From Mycoplasmopsis verecunda (GTDB lineage: Bacteria > Bacillota_I > Bacilli_A > Mycoplasmatales > Metamycoplasmataceae), in assembly GCF_033546915.1 (NCBI RefSeq), contig NZ_CP137850.1, forward strand, positions 682,001 to 746,000: a DNA stretch of 64,000 bases, given 5' to 3'. Below are positions 37,033 to 48,012 of the stretch, piece after piece. A program made the translations under genes and the position numbers. Below the pieces are notes generated by a model, which was not told the origin of the DNA, made no database searches, and saw only the letters and a list, made by a program, of their open reading frames with translations. The stretch's first letter is position 1; each line of letters begins with the position of its first letter.

Positions 37033-38329
37033 TAAACTAGGACATATTATTTGGACACATAAAAAATAATATGTTAATAATCAATAATATTGAAATTACT
37101 AATTAACAAATTAAGAGATGTAAATATGCAATTGAACTTTTAGAAAATTGTTCATTGTCATATGAGAAATTTATAAATGTATTTAAATTAATAACAAATT
37201 GCACCATAAGTAAGCAAAACTTATATCAAGTAATTGTTAAAATAAAACAATATAATTTAAATACTATGTATAATAAAATTGAAACTGTAAAATTTGCAAA
37301 AGATAATCGCGGAAGAAAAGAAAAAAATAATAAAGTAAACTGAGATAAAGTATCTAAAGAAGATATGATTCAAATATTAGAAATCTGACAAAAATACGGT
37401 GAAATAACAAAAGAAATTCCTACAGATATATTAAAGAAAATCAAAGAAATGAAATCATGTAAGAAAGAAGTTGCTAAAGCTTTTAATATGTCTAAAAGTA
37501 CATTTTATAATCTTATGAATAAAGAAAAGCCATCTGAAAAAGAAATCCAATATGCTGAGGAAATCAAGACTTTACATAATAAATATAATCAAACATATGG
37601 CAAGGCTAGAATAGCTATTATGCTATTGAAAGAATATAATATAACTCTATCTAGTAGAACTGTTGGTAGAAAATTGAATAAGTTAAATTTATTTTGCAAA
37701 GTAAGACAAAAGACTAGAGTTAGAGAACTTAAAAATACAAACTTTGATGCTAAAGATTCAGTTAAAAGGGATTATAACGATGTTAATGGAAGAAATATTG
37801 TGGCTACTGATGTAACTTATATTCCAGCACCATTTGATTTGAAGAAATATTTCAATCATATATTTTTATCTATAGCTATTGAGCACAGAACAAAACGAAT
37901 TATAAATTACAATATTTCAACGAGAAATGATAATGACTTAGTGATATCACATATAAAAGATATTAAATTCAATACAAGTTGAATTATTCATTCGAATAAT
38001 GGTTATCAATATACATCAAATTTATATAATGAAATAATAGCTCAAAATAACGGTATTGTTTCAATGAGTAGAGTTGGTAATTCATTAGATAATAGAGAAG
38101 CAGAATATTTCTTTTCGATATTAAAATCAGAATGTTTGAAATTTGTAAATTTTAACAACATAACATTTGATGAATTAAAATCAATTATTGACACATTCAT
38201 TCAATTTTATAATAGCGAAAGAATTCAATCTAACTTAGGTTGATTATCACCTAACCAATATGCAAATTTAATTGCATAAAAAAACACATTCATTTGGAGG
38301 GAAGTGTCCAAATAATGTGTCCATGTTTA
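37033..38329 (+). mobile_element. IS3-family element, copy B (1,297 bp), inserted in the nuclease-methylase gene
   Basis: Same ends and length as copy A. It is flanked by a 4-bp direct repeat ACTT (37029-37032 and 38330-38333). About a dozen substitutions separate it from copy A, three or more of them clustered at the second catalytic Asp. Confidence 0.95.
37155..38279 (+). CDS. IS3-family transposase, copy B, lacking the second catalytic Asp
   Basis: The same frame as copy A from TTG 37155 to TAA 38277-38279, open with TGA as Trp. Differences include Arg to Lys (NQTYGKARIA) and, at 37980-38000, Leu to Trp plus HSDHG to HSNNG. The second Asp of the DDE triad is therefore Asn, and this copy should not catalyse transposition itself, though copy A could act on its ends. 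See findings for the mutation pattern. Confidence 0.88.
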
Positions 38330-38758
38330 ACTTCTTATTGTTTTTTCATTATTTAAAATATATTTATCATTAATTAATAAATTCCCATCTAAATCAGATT
38401 TATAAACATATGTAACTTCATCAAACTTATTATGTAAAATAGCAATAATTTTATTGTTTGGTTTATATTTTTTTTCGAAAAGCACGTAGGCCTGTAACTG
38501 AGAAAAATCCTCATCTTCAAAAGGTTTGTTTTTTAATTCTATCAAGACAGATAAATCATCATCTTGAAATCTCATATCTAATGTTCTGTAGTTTCTTGAT
38601 CTATCTTTAAAATAATTTAATTTTAAAATATCTCAATACTCTTCGTCCGTCAAAATGTCTTTATTCTTGCCTTTATAACTAAATTCATCATTTTCAACAT
38701 TTCAATCAAAATATTGTTCACCAACAATTTTTATTATTTTAATTTTATTCTCAGTCAT
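38327..38758 (-). pseudogene. BcgI-like nuclease-methylase: N-terminal nuclease part (5' part of IS-split gene)
   Basis: Codons 1 to about 143, from ATG 38758 with a strong AGGAGG, ending in a TAA created by the IS end. It shows a PD-(D/E)XK-like nuclease pattern: TLDMRFQDDD, then SVLIELKNKPF (ExK), then QLQAYVLFEKKY and KIIAILHNKF. Rejoined to the 3' part it would give about 616 residues, close to the 637 I recall for BcgI A, the fused restriction-modification subunit of type IIB enzymes. Alone it is a nuclease domain fragment. Confidence 0.85.
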
Positions 38759-38794
38759 TATAAACCTCCTAATTTTATAATTAAAGTGAGATTA

Positions 38795-39640
38795 CTATCT
38801 CACATCTCAAGATTTTGTTACTGTATCGTATTTAATTTTTAATCCATATTTTCAACCAAATCCTAGAGCTGGTGTAAGGAAAAATCCTACAACAAATATC
38901 ACTAAGTTAAGCACTATAACAATTACTATATTTCCACCTTTGTAAAATAGTGGTTGTTTAAAGTTTAAGAAATCATATACCACTAGTCCCATTTGTTTGT
39001 ATAAATTTATATTTTTAGTATTTGTTAATCCATTTGTAAAATCATTATATATTGGTTCTCCGATAAAAAATAATAATAATGCGAAGAATCAGTATGCTAC
39101 CATTACAACTGAAGATAATCAAATAGTAGCTTTTGTAATGCTTAAATTTTTACGATTGAGAAATACAAATATCATGCAAATAAATGGATTTAAAAAGTGT
39201 ACTACAAAACTATTGAAAAATAGGTTTGGATGAAAGTTTTTCAAACTAGCTGGGAAAATTAGTGTTCAAAATACTATAAACGTAATAGTGATATAAGTAT
39301 TAGCTAAAAACAATCCCCTTTGTGCTAATCAGCTTTTTGGATAAATAGCAAAAAGAATTAAAGCAATTCCGATTGCTAAATTACTTATTCAAGTAAATGT
39401 TCCTGTTATTGCTCAAAAGTTAGGTAAAATAACTGGATTTAATCCATTATCTAACATATGTTGTTTTTCAGTTTCAGTCATTTTAGATAATGCATTTTGT
39501 ATTTGGTGAGTTATTATTCCTCATCTTCACAATGTAGTGATGAAAACAAGTAATAATATAGCAATTCCTGCATATAAAGTAGCTTTTCTTAAGTTACTTC
39601 AAGTGTGAAATGTTGTTTTTTTTATAACTTGATTTTTCAT
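38795..39640 (-). CDS. Multi-spanning membrane protein, Pr6Pr/AIG1-like
   Basis: 281 residues with many TGA Trp codons. About six or seven hydrophobic segments (residues 20-40, 66-90, 98-120, 125-150, 160-190, 220-255). The central VVHFLNPFICMIFVFL resembles the His-x3-4-Pro motif of the Pr6Pr (FAR-17a/AIG1-like) membrane family, some of whose eukaryotic members hydrolyse special lipids. That match rests on a short motif and topology only. The ATG at 39640 has no clear Shine-Dalgarno. It ends in TAG 36 bases before the restriction locus. Confidence 0.6.
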
Positions 39641-39684
39641 AAAAAAATTATATATGTTTAATTAGATTTTATGAATAAAAAGCT

Positions 39685-40389
39685 TTAATGACCTAGTATT
39701 TCATCTTTTGATATTTCTTTGTATTGTCCTATTTCTAAATTTAACTTCTCTAAAGTTAAATAACCAAATGATTCACGATGTAATTGAACTACTTCATAAT
39801 TATGTCTAGCAAACATTCGCTTAACTTGATGATATTTTCCTTCAGTAATTTGTAATCTAGCTTGATAAGGAGATAGTATTTCTAATTTAGATGGTTTTAC
39901 TTTTTCATCATTATCTATATCAAAACCATTTGCAAATATTGGCACTAAATGATTTTGTAATGGTTTATCAACAGTAACTAAATAAGTTTTAACAACATGT
40001 TTTTTTGGAGCTAGTAATTCATGAGTTAGTTCACCATCATTAGTTATTAACAATAATCCAGTGGTATCTTTATCCAATCTACCAACTGTATGAATATCTT
40101 TAATACGAGAATATTTTTCTGGTAATAAATCAAATACAGTTGCATTATTTTTATCATGATTAGCACAAATATAACCTTGTGGTTTATTTAATGCTAAATA
40201 AATGTATTTATCTTTAAACTCAATTATTTCATCATTATATTTCACTATATCATTTTGATCAATATCTATATTGTGAGTAATGATAATATTATTAACCTTA
40301 ATGCTTTTACTTTTAAGTAATTTACTAGCTTGCGAGCGAGTTAAATATAACTTTTGAGCTATAAATTTATCTAAACGAATTTTTTTCAT
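39685..40389 (-). CDS. RsuA/RluB family pseudouridine synthase
   Basis: 234 residues. N-terminal S4 RNA-binding domain (RLDKFIAQKLYLTRSQASKLL, with KSIKVNN), then the synthase domain with NKPQGYICA and the catalytic GRLDKDTTGLLLITNDG (Asp). A late EGKYHQVKRMF motif is typical of the RsuA/RluB/RluE subfamily. It isomerises one uridine in rRNA. The target (16S or 23S) cannot be told from sequence. ATG overlaps the pgi stop by one base. Confidence 0.92.
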   Translation of the reverse strand: MKKIRLDKFIAQKLYLTRSQASKLLKSKSIKVNNIIITHNIDIDQNDIVKYNDEIIEFKDKYIYLALNKPQGYICANHDKNNATVFDLLPEKYSRIKDIHTVGRLDKDTTGLLLITNDGELTHELLAPKKHVVKTYLVTVDKPLQNHLVPIFANGFDIDNDEKVKPSKLEILSPYQARLQITEGKYHQVKRMFARHNYEVVQLHRESFGYLTLEKLNLEIGQYKEISKDEILGH

Positions 40390-41684
40390 TATTTAAGAAG
40401 TATATTGTATAAATTACGTTTATATACTTCGACTCCTGGTTGTGAAAACGGATCAAAATCATATAAAAATGCTATAGCTATTACTAAAACTTGTAGTGAA
40501 ATAATTAAAGAACCTAAAGATACTTCTGAATAATCATTTATTAATATTTCAATATTAAAAACATCTTTTTCTCTGATAGTTTCATTATCTTTATTACTTT
40601 TATTTAAGTCTTTTTGACCTAAAAAATCAAGTACATCATATTGCTGAGATACCATATTTAATTGAGTATGTTGTTCTTCTAATTTCTTACCTAAAAAAGT
40701 ACTAAAGATAAAATTATTATTTGAATTAGAAATATTTTTTAAGGATGAGTAATCATATAATTCAGAAATACAACTAATTCCTTTTTGGTTTTTATTTAAA
40801 GTTGTATTAATTAATAATTGAATATAACTACCTAATGATTGTAATTTCTCATCTCCCAGTAAAACATAATTAATATTTAAATTTTGTACTCTAGCAATAT
40901 AATGAATATAAATTGCTAGCATTAAAATAGCATTATTATTTATTTCTTCAGTAACAGTTATTTTTTCATACATTTTTAAATAAGAGTTTAACAATTCCAT
41001 TACATTTATTCCACTTGCTAATAATGGGAAAATGCTAGTAGCTTCAAATAGGGAACTAAATCTAGTTGGTAAATGAATGCTATTGATAAATAAGGTATAT
41101 TTTTGAAAATTAGCCATTTTATTTAAAGTATTTTCAAATTCATCTGTTGTTATATAGATTAAATCAGCTATTTTTGAAGATTCAATATTTTGCTTTTTCA
41201 AATTATCAATTAATAACTTTCGATATTCACGAAATGCAATTGAACTTTCAAGTGAAATAGCAGAATGCGAAATATAATTAATTGCAAATATTTCATCTTT
41301 TAGTGAATATAATGAAGCAACTAGTTCTTCCGGATTTATATTTCCTTGAGTAAAAATTAATTCAATATCTGGTTTTTGTTTAGAAAACTTATTGTAGTAA
41401 ACATCATATATGGCTTTAGTTAAAATATATGATTCTCCATCAGCAATAATTATCATTTTCTTAACATCATTATTTTTTAAATAAGTCACAGCGGTAGTAA
41501 AATCACGTTTATTTTTTGCTCAATATTCATTTATATATTGTTCAATATTAATATCATAATCTTCATTTTGTGACCTAAGATATTGAAATATACCTTGCAT
41601 CTTATTTAATCCAAGGTTAAATTTCTTATCTTTTCTAGCTGATGAAAGATCATTTATATTAATTTCTAATGGGGAAAAATTCAT
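40389..41684 (-). CDS. pgi: Glucose-6-phosphate isomerase
   Basis: 431 residues, the length of mycoplasma Pgi; divergent from bacterial standards. One TGA Trp codon at 41519-41521 region. Features: VKKMIIIADGESYILTKAIYD near residue 70 corresponds to the first sugar-phosphate isomerase region; NYISHSAISLESSIAFREYRKLL (SIS-like) and the C-terminal YDFDPFSQPGVEVYKR, equivalent to the family QWGVELGK-type ending. It interconverts glucose-6-P and fructose-6-P in glycolysis. AGGAG lies 7 bases before the ATG. Confidence 0.9.
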
Positions 41685-41773
41685 TATATTCTCCTAATTT
41701 GATGCAATCAATTACATTGATATTATTATTAATTTAATTTTATATTATTTGCTTTTATGTAATAGCAAAAATA

Positions 41774-41803
41774 AAAACTCCATATATTACTATATGAAGT
41801 TTT
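41774..41803 (-). terminator. Hairpin terminator of dnaK
   Basis: AAAACTCCATATA / TATATGAAGTTTT, 13-bp stem with one mismatch and a 4-nt loop. In the leftward direction it ends in TTTTATTTTTG. Confidence 0.8.
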
Positions 41804-41840
41804 AATATTATTATTTGAATTAATTGTATGCAATATTAAA

Positions 41841-43652
<1,812 letters not shown>

Positions 43653-43742
43653 TTAGCCTCCTAAAATATAATAAATAACTTCTAAGTTTAGGTAATTACT
43701 TATTAAGATAATCCCTTGAACTGATAATATTATACCACCAAT

Positions 43743-43769
43743 TTAGCAAACATAATAATTATTTGCTAA
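43743..43769. promoter_or_regulatory. CIRCE-like HrcA operator upstream of dnaK
   Basis: TTAGCAAAC-N9-ATTTGCTAA with the canonical 9-9-9 layout of CIRCE (TTAGCACTC-N9-GAGTGCTAA). It lies about 95 bases upstream of the dnaK ATG. A matching element is upstream of hrcA. Confidence 0.85.
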
Positions 43770-43787
43770 ATTTTTTAAAATATTTTT

Positions 43788-44645
43788 TTAATCATTTTTA
43801 ACTACTACTACACCTGCTGGTTTTACTAATCTAGAATCAATTGATAACCCTAGACGAACTACTCTTATAATAGTATTATTAGCTTTAGTTTCATCTTTAA
43901 CAAAATCAATAACTTCTTCTTTTTCCGGATTAAATTCTTGTCCTATTTCAGGTTGAATAATTAAAGCTCCATTTTCTTCAAGTAAATTAGTAAATTGTTT
44001 AACTACAATACTAAATCCATAGCAATAGTTTTTAACAACTTCATTGTCCGATGAAATACCAGCATTTGTAGCCGCTAATAAATTATTAAAAGGTTCAATG
44101 AAATCTTCAAAGAAACTTTGTAATGCATATTTTTTGATTTCATTTTTTTCATTCTTTAATTTTTGGTGCATATGAGCTTGTTCCGCTTCAAGTTTTTCTT
44201 TTGCTTTAGATTGAATACTTTCAAGTTTTTCTTTAAATGCATATTCTTGAATTAGCATTTTGTGATCTTTTTCAAATAGTTTAGCTTTTAGATCAGCTAC
44301 TTCTTTTTCTAATTCAGTAATTCTTGTATTATGCACATGTTCATTTTTATTATGTTCTTCATGTTTATCATGTGTTGTATGTTTAACCTTAATTTCTTCG
44401 ATAACGACTTTAGCTTTTTTACCACCTAATTCTTCAATTTCATAATTTTTAGGGAAACTTAGTTTAACTTCTAAGTTTGATTTTACTTTTCTATTTACTA
44501 AATATTGGTCAAAATTAGGAAGATATTGTTCTTTACCTAATTTAATTTCCAACTGTTTTGTATATTCTTTAACAATTTTATCATCTATGAATAAAGTGAA
44601 ATTTCCAGATAATGTATCTCCTAAATTTAATTTTGAACTATTCAT
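43788..44645 (-). CDS. grpE: GrpE nucleotide exchange factor with N-terminal FKBP-like domain
   Basis: 285 residues, about 90 longer than a typical GrpE. The C-terminal two thirds is GrpE: a long coiled coil (about residues 105-175) followed by SFFEDFIEPFNNLLAA and the beta-domain ending RVVRLGLSIDSRLVKPAGVVV. The first 90 residues look like the FKBP-type peptidyl-prolyl isomerase fold of trigger factor: NLGDTLSGNFTLFIDDKIV, GKEQYLPNFDQYLVNRKV, SFPKNYEIEELGGKKAKVVI. GrpE releases ADP from DnaK. The extra domain could bind nascent or unfolded substrate. It starts immediately after the hrcA stop. Confidence 0.9.
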   Translation of the reverse strand: MNSSKLNLGDTLSGNFTLFIDDKIVKEYTKQLEIKLGKEQYLPNFDQYLVNRKVKSNLEVKLSFPKNYEIEELGGKKAKVVIEEIKVKHTTHDKHEEHNKNEHVHNTRITELEKEVADLKAKLFEKDHKMLIQEYAFKEKLESIQSKAKEKLEAEQAHMHQKLKNEKNEIKKYALQSFFEDFIEPFNNLLAATNAGISSDNEVVKNYCYGFSIVVKQFTNLLEENGALIIQPEIGQEFNPEKEEVIDFVKDETKANNTIIRVVRLGLSIDSRLVKPAGVVVVKND

Positions 44646-45674
44646 TTAATCTTCCTTCTTTCTATTTAAGTAATTGTCTAATATTTTAATAGCAGAACGC
44701 ATCATATCATAGTTAGAGTTTGTAGCTCCTACTACTGATATTTCAGTAACTTTGTCTCCTGTTTCAATTTTTTTAGACATATATGTTCCAGATTCATCAA
44801 TCATTATTTTAATTTTTTCATCTTCATCTATTTCAGCTTCAATACTTTCTCATACTGAATGATTTTCAATTAATTCAATCATTTTATTTAAATTATTACG
44901 ATCAATTTTAGGACTTAAGATAATATTATTTTTACCATACACATTATTTCTGCCTTTAGTTCTAATGCCAATATTGTGGAATACGTCTTCAACAAACGAA
45001 TTAATCAATTCTTGATATTTCTTAACTGATTCAGCTAGCACATCTTTTAGCAGTAATAATCTAGCAGGTATTTCATTTAATGGAGTATTAATCAATCTTT
45101 CTTTAAATATTTTAATAGCGATTCTAACATCGTTCATTTTGAAGCTTTTATCACTTATATTTAATATTTTAGAAAATACCTCGCCTGATGAAATAACCAT
45201 TACTATTGTTGCTTTTGTATCAGATAAAGCTACTAACTCAATGCTTTTTAGTTCCATATCATTTTGATCTGATTCAGTTGTTACCATTGTTAATCCAGTC
45301 ATGTCAGCAATTATTTGAGCTGCTTGATCTACTGTATTATCAATGCTAGTGTTTTTGTTAGCTAGAATAGCATTTAGCTTATCTTCGAATCTAGTCGATA
45401 CTGTCGAACTTAAATATTTAGCGTAATAATTTAATCCATCTAAAGTAGGAATTCTTCCACTAGTATGTGCTTCCTTTTTTAAATATCCCATTTCTTCTAA
45501 ATCACTCATTATATAGCGCATTTTTGCACTTGAGAAATTTACTTCTGGATGACTTGATCCATATTTATTTAGTAGTTGAGATGAAGATACAGGTTCTCCA
45601 GTTTCAATATATGTTTGAACTGTATATTTAAGTACTGGTTCATATTTATCACTTAATTTTTGTAATGTTTTCAT
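44646..45674 (-). CDS. hrcA: Heat-inducible transcription repressor HrcA
   Basis: 342 residues with a TGA Trp codon at 44850-44852. The N-terminal winged helix is evident (TGEPVSSSQLLNKYG, FSSAKMRYIMSDLEEMGYLKKEAHTSGRIPT), as is the dimerisation/GAF-like core. HrcA binds CIRCE operators to repress chaperone genes and needs chaperone help to fold. Its own upstream region has a CIRCE-like element at 45703-45729, so it is autoregulated. Stop and grpE start abut. Confidence 0.96.
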
Positions 45675-45702
45675 AGACTAATTTTATCACAGTTTTAATT
45701 TT

Positions 45703-45729
45703 TTAGCAAATAATATATTCTTTTGCTAA
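45703..45729. promoter_or_regulatory. CIRCE-like HrcA operator upstream of hrcA-grpE
   Basis: TTAGCAAAT-N9-TTTTGCTAA, the same 9-9-9 layout as the one upstream of dnaK, 29 bases upstream of the hrcA ATG. Confidence 0.85.
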
Positions 45730-45746
45730 TAGCTTGCTAAAAGAAA

Positions 45747-45765
45747 AATCACTATATAAGTGATT
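45747..45765 (-). terminator. Hairpin terminator of era
   Basis: AATCACT / AGTGATT, 7-bp stem with 5-nt loop and T-rich sequence in the leftward direction. It overlaps the era stop codon. Confidence 0.65.
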
Positions 45766-46645
45766 ATTTACTTGAGTACCCAAATTTTTCTAAAGCTTCT
45801 GGGTCATCTATTCATTTCTTAGCAATTTTAACCTTAAGTGTTAGAGTAGTAGGCATATCGAATTGGTGTGCTATTTTCATTCTAGCATTTTTACCAATTT
45901 GTTTGATTTTTTCTCCGCCTTTACCAATAACCATGCCTTTTTGTGAAGCTTTCTTTACATAAATAATTGCATCAATTGTTATTCTATCTTCTTCTTCAAT
46001 AAATTCGGAAACTTCAACAGCAATCGAATGTGGTAATTCTTCATATAAGGCATTTATAGCTGATTCTCTAATTATTTCCTTTGCTAAAAATCTCATTGAT
46101 TTATCAGTTAAATATTCAGGATCATATTGTGGCTCACCATCATATGCATATTTTTTAATTTCATCTATTAAAGCTTCAATTGATCTAAAATCATTTACAT
46201 CAGTAGCAAGAATAGTACTAAATCCATGAGCTTGTAATTCAGCTATTTTTTCTACTAATAATTCTGGCTTACTTCTGATTTTGTCAATTTTTGAAACAAC
46301 TGCAATTTTATTTTTATTATTTTGGATTTTTTCCAATATCATTTCGTCACCTTTACCAAGTTTTTCATCAGCTGGTGATAAAAATAATAAAACATCGACA
46401 TCTTTAGCAGCATCGTATGCATTTTTGTTTAATGCCTCACCTAATTTATTAAGTGGTTTATGAATACCGGGTGTATCAGTAAAAATAATTTGGGTATCTT
46501 CATCAGTATAAATACCAGTAATTTGGTCTCTAGTGGTCTGTGCTGTATCAGTTACAATCGCTACATTGTAACCTAATATAGCATTTAATAAACTACTTTT
46601 TCCAACGTTAGGTCTACCAAGAATACTTGCAAAACAAATTTTCAT
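45764..46645 (-). CDS. era: GTPase Era
   Basis: 293 residues with a TGA Trp codon at 45812-45814. GTPase motifs: SILGRPNVGKSSLLNAILG, TTRD region, DTPGIH, VSKIDK. C-terminal KH domain with GMVIGKGGEKIKQIGKNAR. Era binds the 3' end of 16S rRNA in small-subunit assembly. It follows cdd by 2 bases in the ybeY-cdd-era order known in many Firmicutes. Confidence 0.96.
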
Positions 46646-46647
46646 AA

Positions 46648-47046
46648 TTATTTAATTGTAATTTCCTCTACTCTAATGCTGTAAGGCACAAGTTCTTCAA
46701 CTGTATTAACTCTTAATCCTTGACCGTCATTACTATATTGATAAACTTTAGCATCTAGAGGCATAAATTCAGTCATAACTTGACGACATCCAGCACAAGG
46801 GCTAATGATTTCATTTTTTCCACTAATAATATGGATTTCTTTAAATTTACCAACTTTACCACCATAAGCTACTGAACCAAATAAAGCACTTCTTTCAGCA
46901 CATAAACCTGATGGATAAGCTGCATTTTCAACATTAACACCATAATATTCTTTTCCATCTTCATCAATAGCAATGGCTGCTACTGGAAATTTTGAATATG
47001 GTGCGTATGAAAATTTTAATAAGTCTCTTAATTTTTCAAAAGTCAT
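46648..47046 (-). CDS. cdd: Cytidine deaminase
   Basis: 132 residues. Zinc site motifs are complete: NAAYPSGLCAERSALF (CAE with catalytic Glu) and SPCAGCRQVMTEF (PCxxC). It converts cytidine and deoxycytidine to uridine forms for pyrimidine salvage, important in an organism without de novo synthesis. It lies between ybeY and era in a leftward operon. Confidence 0.97.
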   Translation of the reverse strand: MTFEKLRDLLKFSYAPYSKFPVAAIAIDEDGKEYYGVNVENAAYPSGLCAERSALFGSVAYGGKVGKFKEIHIISGKNEIISPCAGCRQVMTEFMPLDAKVYQYSNDGQGLRVNTVEELVPYSIRVEEITIK

Positions 47047-47085
47047 AATTTTCTCCTGACTAATTACATTGAAATTTGTAATATT

Positions 47086-47577
47086 TTATTCTTCTCTTGT
47101 TATTTTTAATGGTTTAAAGATTTTATCTACTATTGCATTCATTTCTACACGTTCTTCTTCTATTTCATGATCATAACCCATTAAGTGGACTAATCCATGT
47201 GTGAATAAGTAACAAAATTCTCTACGAACAGAATGTCCAAATTCTTTAGCTTGCTTTTCTACTTTATCTCAACAAATAACTAATTCTCCTAAATGCATAA
47301 ATGGCATATTATCAAAGAATTCATTGTAGCCAAAATCAAATGATAAGATATCAGTTACATAATCTTTGCCACGATATTCAGTATTTAATTCTTTAATTTT
47401 GTTAGGAGATACTATAGTTACATCTAATACAATAGGTTTTTTAATCTTGAAATATTTTTTTAAATTAGCTACTATTTGATTCATTTCATCTTCAAAAATA
47501 ACAGCTCTTTTAATTCTTGTATGAATTGTAATAATATCTTTTTTACCCATTAAAGGGTTTTCATTTAAACTATTCAT
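47086..47577 (-). CDS. ybeY: Endoribonuclease YbeY
   Basis: 163 residues with a TGA Trp codon at 47269-47271. The three-His metal motif [12 protein letters not shown] is near the C-terminus; [29 protein letters not shown] is the usual central block. It takes part in 16S rRNA maturation and ribosome quality control. It follows the exporter accessory gene by 51 bases and precedes cdd. Confidence 0.95.
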
Positions 47578-47628
47578 AACATTATTATACTTATTTATAG
47601 AACAAAATGATTGTTTATAAATACTTAT

Positions 47629-48012
47629 TTATAAACCAAAAATGTATTCAAATATACTGATATCTTGTAGTTTTAAACTTACTTTGACTTCAGCAATATT
47701 ATGTCTATGTAAGAAATATTTTAATGTTTCGCTATCAATAGTGATATTTATAACACTTTTTTCTTTTAATACTACTTTGTAGGTATATAAAGAATTGTCA
47801 TAATTAATATTTAATTCAATTTCATTTGTTTTAATATCACTTGGTTTAATGTTATATAAATTTAAATCATCACCTTCATATCGCAATATCCCTTCCTTAT
47901 AATCATGGATATTCACATTTAAAACAATATAAATAATTAAAATGAACAATAGAAAAATAATGAATCCTAATACTATTTCTAATAAATAATTATGAATTAA
48001 TTTCTTGTACAT
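47629..48012 (-). CDS. Small membrane-anchored accessory protein of the C39 exporter
   Basis: 127 residues. One N-terminal transmembrane helix (about residues 12-33) and a roughly 90-residue hydrophilic, beta-rich outer part. It overlaps the end of the exporter gene by 23 bases, so the two are co-translated. The position and topology recall the membrane-fusion (HlyD-like) accessory proteins of bacteriocin exporters, but the protein is much shorter and has no long coiled coil, so that role is only inferred. Confidence 0.65.
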   Translation of the reverse strand: MYKKLIHNYLLEIVLGFIIFLLFILIIYIVLNVNIHDYKEGILRYEGDDLNLYNIKPSDIKTNEIELNINYDNSLYTYKVVLKEKSVINITIDSETLKYFLHRHNIAEVKVSLKLQDISIFEYIFGL

